Shown here: piece by piece, positions 48,625-59,711 of the stretch | Layout of the letters: every line of letters begins with the position of its first letter | Position numbering within the stretch: position 1 is the stretch's first letter | Source of the DNA: Anopheles merus | Lineage: Eukaryota; Arthropoda; Insecta; Diptera; Culicidae | Length of the DNA: 64,000 nucleotides | Reading direction: 5' to 3' | Assembly (NCBI RefSeq): GCF_017562075.2 | Contig: NC_054082.1 | Coordinates: 44,661,832-44,725,831, forward strand | Program-made: the position numbers and the translations under genes | The notes under the pieces: generated by a model | Database searches by the model: none | The model's input: the letters and a program-made list of their open reading frames with translations, nothing else | What the model was told of the DNA's origin: nothing

Positions 48625-51600
48625 TTAAACACATTTGTTTGATTTTTCAATAGCTTAGAAAGAGTTCTGTTGTTATGCTTCCAACAATAGGGCCTTTTAT
48701 TTTTCCAGCCAACGAGCTGAAATTTCAACCTGTCATTGAAGCAGTATTGAACATCCAGGTTGTATCCATTTGACAATAACGCTCCGCCATATTGGATTTC
48801 CGCATTTGTGTACAAACAAAGATGATTTTCAACATTGTTTTGTTATATATTTTCAACTATAATAACTTTTTCTTTTGGCTCTGTTGAGGCTTTATCAACA
48901 GAATTCTTTCTTTCACCCGAATGTACAATAAATGTGAGATACACAAGCGTTTTAAAATTTAGTTGCTTGGCTCGGGGATCGCTGAACACGCTATCAGCAC
49001 GGCTCCACATAGATAGTGTCCTCTATCGGGATTGAAGGAAAACACTGCTGTGCCATCGAATAATATTTATTCATATTTTTTTTAATATATAACAGTCTTC
49101 CTAAGTGATGCTGCAGGAAATTGAAGTACTAGACAATATGTAATAAAAAATACGTCTACTTTTCCACTTCCACAAACGGGTAATAGTTTGTTTGTAACCA
49201 CTTTGTCATGGAACTGTTAAAAGCGTCCTGAAAAAGGCAACCTTGCAACGGGCTTTACATCGACCTGGTCTGTAGCAAGTCTAGCTGGGAATGTATAACA
49301 ACTGATAAATAAACTCTTCCTAGACACAAATCGATAAGAGTTCGAGTGATATTGTTATATTGCAGCAATGTAAGTGATGATGTTTCCTCTTATTTATCCA
49401 AGCACCATACGGGCAAAGCTGTGATTCTGTAAGCAATTCTAATTCTCCTGGTTAAGTCTTGCTATTTGACAACTATACAACGGGATCAAGCATAATCCTG
49501 AAATGCTATTACCCTCCTGGTAAACCATAAATTTGTTTGATTGGATACATTACTATACAACATTCCAGTTATCCTTTGTCGACTAACTCCGTCATCGAAT
49601 CATCCTGAATAATATCCCTAAGGTAACACATAGGACAGCTAACAAAAGCAGCGCAAATTTTCACAGATTGTCAATCTTGGATCAAACTTGTCTCATTCAC
49701 ACCTCTTTGACACGTTGTCTCATGCCTTTCTCTACGAGCGTCCAAGCGTCCATGCATGCTTCAGGCGGTCGGTCGAGTAATTGATGGTTCCATGATACAG
49801 TTTGCTATCGAACCATACTGTCAGATGAGACTAGATAGAGATGAGCAACAACTTCAACGTATCCCGAGGCCATCTCTACGATCTATCAAACACATGAATC
49901 ATTTGGGATGAGTGGATAAGTAAATAGGAAGCACACAAAACATCACTGAAACAAACAATTATATTATTCAAGTTAGTATACTCACCGTTTTCATAGGAAC
50001 CAAAAAAATATAAAATAGCAATTATTCATGCGATAGTTGTGTTTTTCCTCTTCCCTGGAATATGTAATCGGAGCTAAACGGATCATAAAATAGAAAACTA
50101 TATCTTACATGACTTTTTCCGTGTCCAATGATATGTAACCGTAGCTTAATGACTTCCAACCATTTAGTTTGCTCAACACCACCAGGATATGTAGGGTAAT
50201 TTGCCAATTGTTGCACACTATCCAGTTAATGCCCTCTGCGTATAAATTGTTGTTTATTCAAATATTTGTAAAACACTAATAAAAGCTAGTATTTTCCTTA
50301 CATATGGAGCATATTTGCCACATATTCAACATTTTTATGCAATTATTTTTGCAAAACAACAAAAATTGAAAAAAAAAAACTTATTTCATCCATTGTTTAA
50401 TAATTGGAACAAAGAGAGAGCTTTGATCTTATTTATTGCACAGCACAAAGCCTCCTTTTTTCACTGTGCTATCATTTTGACAGTGTTTTGTTTACAATTG
50501 ACGTGCGATTGCAGTTGCAAGTTCGCTAATTATTTTGTGGAGTTCTAGCTTAAACCTAGAACAAATATTTAATGTAACAGAGTTTCGTATTGTCCTAAAC
50601 AATATTCGATAGAAACACATCCATTTCGGGGCTCATTTTTGAAAAGTGTGCAATAATTGGATTTTCAAGCAGGTTTAAAAATCTGTATTTCTTGGTATTA
50701 TTCATCATTTTCGTCCCTAAAATAAAATATACATACTATTCTTGAAACAATAATGATGTATGCTGGACCCTTGAGTGTGCAACAATTGGCAAATCACCCT
50801 ATGTCTTTTTCAGGAAAAATACTACTTATTGTAAAAAAAAACCCTACCCTTCCCCTATAGGGAAAAGAATTACAGTGTTGTTAGTTTATAGTCGTTAAAG
50901 CAGCAAATATTAGAAGAATATCCATCAAGCAGAAGGAGTAAATAAGTTGGAACAAAAAGGGGGTTCATAATGTCTGAAAACAAAAAAACAACAACATTAG
51001 TTCCATTTTTCACCAATAATGTTCTGGCATATTCCCAAGCAGTTTCAGTCACTTCCGACAGCTCGGAAAAATATCGTTAAGTTCTTGCAAAGCAGCACAA
51101 ACCGTTTGCATTACAGTTTACATTCAATATAACTTCATACATCGGCTCTTTCCTCAAAGATCCGGAATGCTGGAGGAATCTTCGTGTCTTCGTGACATTC
51201 TGTCAGTAAACGGGTTAAACCTGACATTCTATTTTCCGCAAATCTTTTTTTGCCTTCAAGCAATTTTCTATCTTTCTTGCTTGGCATTGCGTTGAGTCAG
51301 TGGTTTTAATCACAAATTCTAAGCTAAAAATTATATTTGTTAAACATATTTCCGAAAATGTAGAAATATGTACACCAAAATTGTTTATCCAATAATGAAA
51401 AATAGATTTTCTTTATAGATTGATTTGTCAAAATTCATTTAGTTACGCCAAATACATGGTGCCAAGAAGAGAACAATTGAAATCTTACTTATTGTAATAG
51501 AGTGATAACCGAGTCTCCTCGGTTTTGATTGAAATATTTATTACATGTTTTTAGTGTTTTTTTTAATAGCAAAGAATCGTAATTCTAGATTCTTAACTCA

Positions 51601-52335
51601 TTAGTAATGGTTTCATTTCAATTTGCATTACTCTGTGTTCATTGTAAACTATCATTGTAACTAAACTTATTTGAGCTTAACACTCGAGCCGTAAGAAAAC
51701 TATCATCCTGCTTGTTCATCAACGTCATCACATGATCGATTGTCAATATGTCTAATTTGGATTGTAGGATACATATTTACATTTGACTCGCACGGCAGTT
51801 AAGAGAATCCCGTGTTTTATCTTTTCTTACACAAACAGATTTTTCACACCATTTTTTTGCAGATCGCAAAACTCGTCTTAGATAAAAGTTTGTCTGGACG
51901 CCAGATATCGTGAAAAGCAAAGCAAATACACTGCATGCGTGTCCTATATTATAGTTGCAAATTTAACTTTATCATCTTGACACTCAACTACAAGCTTATC
52001 AAAATACCAAATGCCGTAGGCAGGTATTGATACCATCTTACCGTATGCCTTTCTGTAAGAGATATCATGATATATTTGAAGGATTTGAAGAACCGACATT
52101 TTTGATTAAAAAACCACGAGCATCGAACAAAGATAATACAGGGTTTCGCACGATTTATTGGTACGTCCATTGCCACAACATATCCTTGCCTTCGGACCGT
52201 AATCCAGCAGATCACATATCATTCGGCACTTACCATCACGACCAAAAGCTTGCGGCAAATGATGATCGAAGGACTTCCGGACCCCAAAGTGGCTTTGGAG
52301 TCACCTTCCACTGATTGGCGATGGATCTGAAAAAA
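48625..52335. other. AT-rich intergenic DNA, no gene recognised
   Basis: The frame at 52027-52314 (95 codons) lies just before the RT fragment but does not read as RT. Other frames are shorter and featureless. Confidence 0.45.
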
Positions 52336-52339
52336 ACGT

Positions 52340-52610
52340 CAGCAGCTTCGAACTGGTATCACATCAACGGTCGATGCTGTACTTGCTGGTGCACAACAAG
52401 GTGCCGCACGGACTGCTGCTCGACAGGATGAATCGTGCTTCCTCAGCCTGCTGATTCTGCTCCCGGATAGAGACTCTGGAGCACAGATTTGCCCTGTATT
52501 CAAGGGTATCTAGTGCTTGGAGCCTACTAATGCAGGCTATAGAAGCCATTGTCCCAAACCACAACCTAAACTTCCCATCCCTCCTCTTGCTTATTTTAAG
52601 TCACATTAGT
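52340..52610 (+). mobile_element. Non-LTR retrotransposon fragment: zinc-binding C-terminus
   Basis: The frame reads MLYLLVHNKVPHGLLLDRM, then a Cys, an in-frame TGA (52452-52454), FC, IETLEHRF and SRVSSAWSLL. This parallels 4617-5170 (LFLLVNGKIPTCDLLFRM, CLFC, VETLEHKF, RRVSAAWELL). Clearly the same family, opposite strand, broken by a stop. Confidence 0.78.
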
Positions 52611-52810
52611 ATAAGTAAGAGGATTCCCATCCTACGGTTGTCTGCAAATTGCATCATCCACTTTGTTGGAAAAAAACAATACTGTGATTGATCAAGAGAT
52701 CCTTAAATGTTCTTTGTAAAACCTGTACGTCCTCCTTACGTGCATCCCAATTTCCAATAGTTATACTAGATTTAAAGTTTAAAAAAAAACAACTTTTATT
52801 CAAAAAAAAT

Positions 52811-53020
52811 TGGTTGGTTCCCATCAATTTTGGTGGGTTCCCATATTTTTTTGGTGCGTTCCCACGATTTTTTGGCCGTTTCCCAGAATTTTTTGGTCCA
52901 ATTGTATTGATATCCAATAAATTATGGGAACGATGCAAAAATCTATGGGATACGACCAAAAAATCGTGGAAAAGCACCAAAAAATCATGGGAACTGACCA
53001 ATAAATCGTGGGAAACCCTG
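52811..53020. mobile_element. Foldback element made of inverted 21 bp tandem repeats
   Basis: The left arm has about four 21 bp units of the form TTCCCACGATTTTTTGGTG plus two bases. The right arm (52925-53018) has about five units in the opposite orientation, so the RNA or single strand would fold on itself. Because 21 is a multiple of three, long open frames of 7-residue repeats appear on both strands; I treat these as a by-product. The right end is GGGAAACCCTG followed by TA, matching the CAGGGTTT/TA end of 62046-62525. The left end lacks a matching terminus. Confidence 0.75.
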
Positions 53021-53024
53021 TAAA

Positions 53025-54205
53025 CACAGATTACATATCTTAAAAAACACATACGAAAAAATCTTGAAAGAAGGAAAAAAGGGATGAAGCAAATTAATTC
53101 TTTGAATCTGTCTCCCAGTATTTCAAATGTTACGTGTCGGATTCATGCTTAGCCTAAAGGTTCAAATTAAAAATCAGTGAAGCCTACCGTTGCAAGTTTT
53201 TTTCTGAAACACCTGATACCATATCCTACAGTACCAATATGAATGCAACAAAATGGTTATATACGCAGAGTGTACATCGCACATCAAGTGCGAAATGAAA
53301 GCTCGAGGTGATAAAACCGCCGGTTGTTGGTAATGGTAGGGATCATCAACACCACCCAGCTTATGATATCGGTTGGAATAGTAAGTGGAGGGATAAAATT
53401 GAGGAATGTGGGAGTAGAGGTATCTCGACACCTTTGAGGCATCGTTTAATTGCTGCTTAAATAAAGTGATGAAATCTTACGCAATCAAAATTATGCTTGC
53501 ATGAATAAATTTTTCGTTTACGATCCGTGATAGCCTTATGCTGGTAAATTAAAGGAAAGGTTGAATATTTGAACCTAAAAAAAACCATGTACAATACATA
53601 GTTATATAGTATGATATATAGTTTCAACTTTTACATAATACATAAAAAATAAAACAATAAAAAATAGTTTGTAAGATTAGCATTGAAAGAAAATTCTTCA
53701 AAATTTTTCACATGATGTTTTGATTTTTAATGCAAGTAAAAACTATTTGATTCTTCAAATGCTACCCATCCATTTTTCAGAACTATTGGGAAATACGGCC
53801 ATATTGTTACATATTGTTACGGTCATGGTACATAAATAATAACATGGGTAAAACATTGGGTGTGAATTTTTTATAAAAAAAACTCTATTTTTAGGAATAA
53901 TTAAAACTTATTATTATACTAATTAATTTTAGGAATAATAAAACTCTATTAATATTAAAAATATTTTAGGAATAATTCTGTCAAATTACGCTAAATGTAT
54001 TTCACGAAGATTTTATTCTGCTCAAAACATCTGACTTCACGAAATCGAACTCACTTCATTGCTGGATTATTGACGGTGAATGCATCGTTTTGATGCTAGC
54101 TTATCTCTGTATGCTTTACGAAAACCCTGAACAGCAGAATAAAAAAGGGAATCACACAGGGAGATAAGCAAAGAGCTTACGCTCTAACTTGGCATTTGCC
54201 GTGGC
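53025..54205. other. AT-rich DNA with small duplications, no gene
   Basis: At 53885-53980 TTTTAGGAATAAT occurs three times within 100 bp, interspersed with AAAACTCTATTA. No gene recognised. Confidence 0.5.
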
Positions 54206-54210
54206 CATTG

Positions 54211-54294
54211 CATTAGCATTTAGGTTGTTGTTGTTGTTGTTTTTTTTTTTTTACGAGGCTTTTTAGCATTCGCCTCTCTCATTAGCATTTAGGT
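54211..54294 (-). mobile_element. 54 bp LINE-tail micro-insertion with perfect 15 bp target duplication
   Basis: The insert 54226-54279 is flanked by CATTAGCATTTAGGT at 54211-54225 and 54280-54294. On the minus strand it reads GAGAGGCGAATGCTAAAAAG, then CCTCGT, poly-A and ACA units. The stem GAGGC...GCCTC (54255-54259 with 54272-54276) precedes the tail. It is best explained as target-primed insertion of the extreme 3' end of a LINE. Confidence 0.82.
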
Positions 54295-54299
54295 GCTTG

Positions 54300-55525
54300 G
54301 CACTGATGTTTAACACACAAACGCAAATGTGCAGCCTTTATTAACGGAGCAGGATGCACATTCACATTGGCACCTTATCAGATGGGCAGGAAATATACGT
54401 TTACATTTCCTATTACTGTGGTCCCATTACGCTTCGACAGCAGCATACATACTGGTCGATATTTGTCCCGTGGTTGAATTAATTTGCCAATAGGCATACA
54501 CTTACGGCCGGATAAGCATTAACCTGCTGTTCACTTGAGAGAGTGTGTTTCTATTTCGTAAACAAGTACTCTACCAGGACGGTATATGCTGTATGCGTCA
54601 AGCGTTAGATTCTAGATTTGCCCAGCGTGTTACAGTTTTACTAAATCCGGTTTGAGGTCAGGATTGTGGTATACACTGCCCATTGAGCAACACTACATGA
54701 CATGATGCTTTGGGCATTTTACACGTGTAGACCTGTCACGTTTTGCAATCCATTTCCTTTCATGTTTGAGTTGCTTCCAAGCTACCTACTACACGTACCA
54801 ACAATTGATTTGAGGTAACTATGAAGGGTAACAGATGTACAAGTTCTGTAACTAGCTATAATATCCTGTACGCAACAAGCTTTTATTTTTCTCTTGCACG
54901 TTGGGGTTTGTTATCAATATGAATATCGCTTTAGACAATAGTACCGTCGTTTGATATCAAGGTTTTACTTTTGAAGATCGCTTGACACAAAATTAGAAAT
55001 GCAAAATTAGGCAGTTCAAAAGAAGGCTACAATATCAGAACAAGGAAGGTGAGATTCCTATTGATATGAATTCATTATATTGATCATGTTTTTGATACTG
55101 ATATAAAATCATGTTTTCTCATTGATATGAAATGGATGAACATTGTCGAAACCATTGTAATTTTTGACATCCTAAAGTAGCGTCATCTATTTCGTTGCCC
55201 TGATACAACGACAAGAAGGTTGTATTCCTTTCAAGCAGGCGGGACTTTACACCCACCAGATGGGTGGCATCTTTCGAAACTAAACAGACAATATTCCGAG
55301 GAAACTAAATGCTAGTCACGTGCGGCATTTCTGTTAGCTCATTTGGTACAACTTAATTATACCACCTTACGAAGAAAATTTCATTTAACGTGTAACACTT
55401 TCCATCAGTCTATAGGTTTGTCACACGCAGGTGAGTATTGGTACGTATTACAAAACATACGTGCTCTTAGTATCAAAAAAAAGTTTTTATAAGTATTGAC
55501 ACATGCTTATATGGTGCACGTCAAA
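54300..55525. other. Intergenic DNA, no gene recognised
   Basis: No frame with recognisable content; no termini. Confidence 0.5.
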
Positions 55526-55527
55526 GC

Positions 55528-55992
55528 CTACTGAATACATTATTTCACTAAGTTTAGCGACCCATCCTCGAAAACTGAATTATTGACAAACTATCTGGAG
55601 ATTACTGTCAATTGCGTATCCGCACGCAAAACCATGCTATCTATTTGCTGTAACTATATTTCAAGTTCTTCCGTTTGGGATAACATATTGGTTTACATGC
55701 ATAAAATACTTAAGCTTAAACATAAAGGCAATAAAGGCACAGCTGAAATATTATTCAAAAACGAGATGCGCGACCTGTCAAGCTGATGTCAACTACAAAT
55801 GACGTTAAATTCACAACACAAATGGAGAAGCAGATTAATCGCGCAATAAAGAATACTATTCTTCCTCAAGAAGTAAGTTCGGAGCGATCTTGGAAGGACT
55901 TATATGTTCAACCTAGAACAGTATCTACGCGTTGCGCTTCCGTTGCCTCATTCATTTTAGGCCTAGCAAAGATACCATTAATTGTCCACTAA
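55528..55992 (+). other. Two consecutive unassigned open frames
   Basis: A frame without ATG runs to a stop at 55784-55786 and ends KGTAEILFKNEMRDLSS. It overlaps an ATG frame 55786-55992. A GTAAGT donor-like site lies near 55872. Both lie just upstream of a hAT-like terminus, so they could be eroded transposase, but no hAT motif is readable. Chance is possible. Confidence 0.2.
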
Positions 55993-56194
55993 GACAGTTA
56001 GAGTTTGCGCTGGATCTAAGCAATCCCTACTAGAGAGCGTGTGACTGAATGTTACGTAATTAATAAAAAGAAAATGTATTTTTTATATTTTGCATTAAAA
56101 AAGCTCAAAAATCCTCATTTTTTTAATTACATAAACTAATTCTTTAAACAAACCTTCTAAAGGCTATGAATGATATATTAATTGATTAATGTAT

Positions 56195-56262
56195 CATTTA
56201 GAGCCGCCATCTCGCTTTCAAAGAGCCGCATACGGCTCGCGCGCCGTACTTTGGCGATCGCT
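56195..56262. mobile_element. hAT-like terminal sequence, partner end not found
   Basis: AAGAGCCGCATACGGCTCGC followed by GCGCCGTACTTTGGCGATCG resembles the right end of hAT elements (palindromic GAGCCGCA-TGCGGCTC, then TTTGGCGACC-type terminus). The opposite end is not identifiable upstream. Confidence 0.4.
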
Positions 56263-56401
56263 ATTCTAAAAGGGCACGTTGAAAAAAGCTTACAGGCCCA
56301 TCACACTACAAATTCTTTTCGAAAGATAAGAATTATGACAGAGCGAAAGATAAGAATTATGAATTGAATTTTGTCTTATTCATACGTTATGAACGAGGAA
56401 G

Positions 56402-57765
56402 TAGGGGAAGTCGGGGTTGGTTCGACACTGCGGGTAAGTTCAACACCTTGCCGTTTTTGTATTTATAGAACTTTTTGAAAAAACTTATACATATTATTTA
56501 TGTCAACTGTTTTGAATATTTGAGTCACATTTCACTGATCAGAAACCTGTCAATTGTCTAAAAACAACATAATAAACACATGGTGGTTCTGATTGACAGC
56601 CGATGTAAGTTTTTACTTCTGGGACTTCAGGAATTGTGGAACAGTTTCCGTGTTAATAGTATTGTTTTATAAAAACTATTGATTAGTTCTGTATCACAGG
56701 GCGTAATTTTCATATTAAACTATATGATATAAATGTCACTAAAACTTGTACGGCCAATGGGGGTAAATTCGACACCCCAGTTGGTAGTAGTGTAATACTT
56801 TTTTATAGCATGTTAACTTTTTTATATCGTAATTTGAAAGTGCCTGTATAGATGTCCCTTAACGATGTACGACAAACGTTATAATCAAGCTGAACAAACA
56901 CGCAATTAAAAATACTCTAGAAGCTTTTAAATTCAAGATGTCAACAAAACTAGGAAGTTATAATCATGGAATTTAGCTATTATTCTCTCACAGAACGTTT
57001 GCCAAACTCGGACTCAAACATGTACTTTGTATATGGTTGGCTTATGAAAATTAATATTGTTATGGCTTTGACCGTATTTAAGGCTGACTTTAGGCCGGGT
57101 AGGCTTAAATGAAGAAAAAAATAGTCGCTGGTTTGGAATCACATTTTCCGATGTTCGACTTTTGGCTTTCGAGTTGGCAGAGAAAAATAAAATTGAACAC
57201 TTTTCGATTTCATAAAAAAAGAAAACAGATTACTGGAAGATAGCTGCCAGGTTGATTTTTAAAGTAATCTTTACCAATCATTCCGTAAACCAAATGCTAT
57301 CGCCGCAGCTTCTACTATATGGAGTCTGGTCCGATGCTATTTGTAATGAAGTTTTTGTTCTTGCTTGTAACTTCATTTTTTTTCGTATATTTCAATAAAG
57401 TTTTGAACTAATTTTTCATAAAATTGGTACGAAATACTTTGTTGAACTTCAATGAAAACTACAGGCCATCAGAGTTTGTTATTTTAAAAGCTAAAACCAA
57501 TGTGTCGAAATCACCCCCAAGGTGTCGATTTTACCCAATCATGGTGTCGAACTTACCCGCACTGCAGTCGTGACGCAACAAAAAACACACTTTTTTATTT
57601 TTATCAAAATGTTATCAAAATCAATCCAGGAACCGTAGTTTCTCGTAAGATGGTACATAATACACCAATAAAGCTTTTTAGATGTCTACTAGTAAGTTTA
57701 CATTGGCAAAAGTATTGCAATCAGAAGAAACCCTTAAGGTGTTGAAACTACCCCCAGTTCCCCTA
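56402..57765. mobile_element. 1.36 kb TA-flanked non-autonomous DNA transposon
   Basis: Left end GGGGAAGTCGGGGTTGGTTC (from 56404); right end, complemented (to 57763), GGGGAACTGGGGGTAGTTTC. Both are flanked by TA. Motifs of the form GGGTAAGTTCGACACC recur at 56430, 56760 (GGGGTAAATTCGACACCCC) and, inverted, at 57515-57560, so the ends carry subterminal repeats that could bind a transposase. No transposase frame is visible. TA flanks suggest Tc1/mariner relatives, by inference. Confidence 0.78.
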
Positions 57766-57829
57766 GTATTTTTTATTTTTACTTCTCGTTATAATAATTA
57801 CTTGTTTTCTCTTAAAAAAATCCAGTTAA

Positions 57830-58194
57830 TTATTCGGCATTTTAAACTTGTCTCTAGATGAACATTTACCCCTTGGTTTTATTAGAACTATTCACATTGC
57901 TGCTTGCCAATATCTCCCCGCTGGTGGCCAAATTCAATTTACTCAACGTTTTCAAACTGACCTGACCAATGCCATTGTTACCTTCGATCCTACCCAATTG
58001 ACTGGTAAGAACTCGTTTATATAACATTAACACTCCAAATCAGTGGCTTTCCGATAGTGTCTGCTGAAACTGGCATTTTCTCGATTACTCACCCGATTGA
58101 TTTTGCTTGAACAAAAGTTATACTTCAAAACGCTGATAGTTGGGTTGGTAGAATGGATAGAACTGTGCAATTGGTATTTGATACATTGTGGTAA
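57830..58194 (+). pseudogene. Decayed protein-coding remnant of unknown origin
   Basis: A frame from 57830 to a stop at 58022-58024 reads like real protein (for example HLPLGFIRTIHIAAC and AIVTFDPTQLTG). After a one-base frame change near 58005-58024, a second frame continues with ISGFPIVSAETGIFSITHP to a TGA at 58108-58110. It goes on with VILQNADSWVGRMDRTVQLV to a TAA at 58192-58194. Composition is balanced and β-strand-like, unlike translations of the AT-rich surroundings. It is broken by one frameshift and one stop. Splice-like AG (57856-57857) and GTAAGA (58005) bracket the first part, but an intron of ~40 bp would be too short. Candidates are an endogenous viral fragment, a large DNA transposon gene, or a host pseudogene. 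I do not recognise the family. Confidence 0.5.
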
Positions 58195-58199
58195 AGTGT

Positions 58200-59395
58200 A
58201 ACGTAAACAGATGCTTTGTAATTGATTTAAATAAATAACTTTAGAAAACTATAGAAGTTTGGCCACATATTTTATAATATTTGCACACATCAAATTGAAA
58301 CTCAAAAAGTTCTTTGAATTTTGTGTTGAATATAACTAGTTTTTAAGCCCGAGAACGGAAAACCAATGCAATATTTGTTTCTTTTATATTTTTTTATTTT
58401 CTTAAATAAGTTGGACAAATGTTTAGTCAAACATTACCATAATTACAACATCATGTATGGTAACAAATAAGTCCTTATATATGTGGACGAAGGTGTGATG
58501 TGTGTGTTTTTTTTTTAATTCTGATTATTTAATACAATGATTGATGATTCAATGCAGACTCCGTGGAACCATAAAGCAAAAAAAAAGTTAGTTGGGAATA
58601 TTCGTCTTAAATATATAATCCAGCAAAAAGACGTTAATTAAATACACTGATTTAACGACTCATTTTTATCGACAAAAACGTTTAATGGAAAATTTGACTA
58701 TGGTCATTTTATATTCTATTTTGTTTGTTTTTTAACCTATTTGAAAAACTCGTATCGGTCATTTATGTCTCATTCATTCTAAGTGCATGTACCAAAGTAT
58801 TGAAATAGCGTATGTAACTAAAATTTAACTCGACTTTGAAACCAACTTTAATGATTGCCTCAAACTAAAAACACGCCAGTATGATTGGTTTGGGAACTAG
58901 GGTGAAGTAAGAACACGAAGTTGATAAAAACTGGAAGACTGCATTACCCGGAACGAGAAAGATAACGCGTGAGTTGTTTAGTATGGTTTTACTACATGCA
59001 GTTGACAAACAGTGACAATGCCCAAATCAACGATGATTGACACTGTTGTTAGTTATTACAATTAGTGAATCTGATAGATTTAGGGTTTTCTGATGGAGTT
59101 GTATAAAATATCGGCGCACGTGCGTTCACTAATTTTAAATGAGATCGCAAGATAAAAAGGCAAATAATTTTGATAGGAAAGTGCGAGACACTAAAATTAA
59201 GCAGGCATTTTTAACACAAAGTAGATGAATCAGAATATTTGTCAATAACAAAAAGGAAAAATAAATTTAATGCCAATTTTATCTGTTTTACTTACTTTCT
59301 ATTCGTTACAATGACTGAGTAATATTTATTCATCGTTGATAAACGCTAAATTATAACACCACAATATGCTCTGTCCATTACGTCCAAAAAAACGT
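58200..59395. other. AT-rich DNA, no gene recognised
   Basis: No open frame of at least 60 codons, no termini. Confidence 0.5.
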
Positions 59396-59399
59396 GATA

Positions 59400-59711
59400 T
59401 ACAGGTAATCCCCGATATACACTCGATCATATGGGCTAGAGATAATCGCGGTTTGGAGCAAATTTGATAGTAATTTTGCTTGAAGTCGTAGGTTTAGTCC
59501 AAAATATAATTATTTGATCTGATACCAACTGAACACAACAATTTCGTACTTTTTAAAATGATTTTTGAAATTCAAATAAAAGAGAATTTGTTTTACATTT
59601 GACAATTGATGTGTCAAACCAGTATAATTTGTTCAAAGAACTGTCAAATTTAGAATATCGCGTGTAATGAAATCACGTATTTCTAGAATGGTGTATGCCG
59701 GAAAACTCCTG
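59400..59711. mobile_element. Mariner-like MITE, eroded
   Basis: Left end CAGGTAATCCCCGATATACA follows TA at 59400-59401. The right end GTGTATGCCGGAAAACTCCTG region (to 59711), complemented, begins CAGGAGTTTTCCGGCATACA, about 60% identical to the left. The right flank is CA where TA is expected. The TIR type resembles 30606-30991. Body ~310 bp, non-coding. Confidence 0.5.

Noticed and set aside
48690..48760. AGCTGAAATTTCAACCTGTC as a further copy of the 525 bp repeat
   Set aside because: Only about 22 bp resemble the repeat and neither flank continues the alignment.
52027..52314. 95-codon frame as the upstream part of the RT fragment
   Set aside because: It is not in the frame of the zinc-binding segment and shows none of the motifs seen upstream in the sister copy at 4617-5170.
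52654..53052. 132- and 111-codon frames on both strands as repeat proteins
   Set aside because: Both are forced by the 21 bp repeat unit of the foldback; opposite-strand frames of equal quality argue against coding.
57858..58004. Intact spliced exon within the coding remnant
   Set aside because: The downstream coding-like text resumes within about 20-40 bp in another frame, too close for a normal intron, so a frameshifted remnant is the simpler reading.
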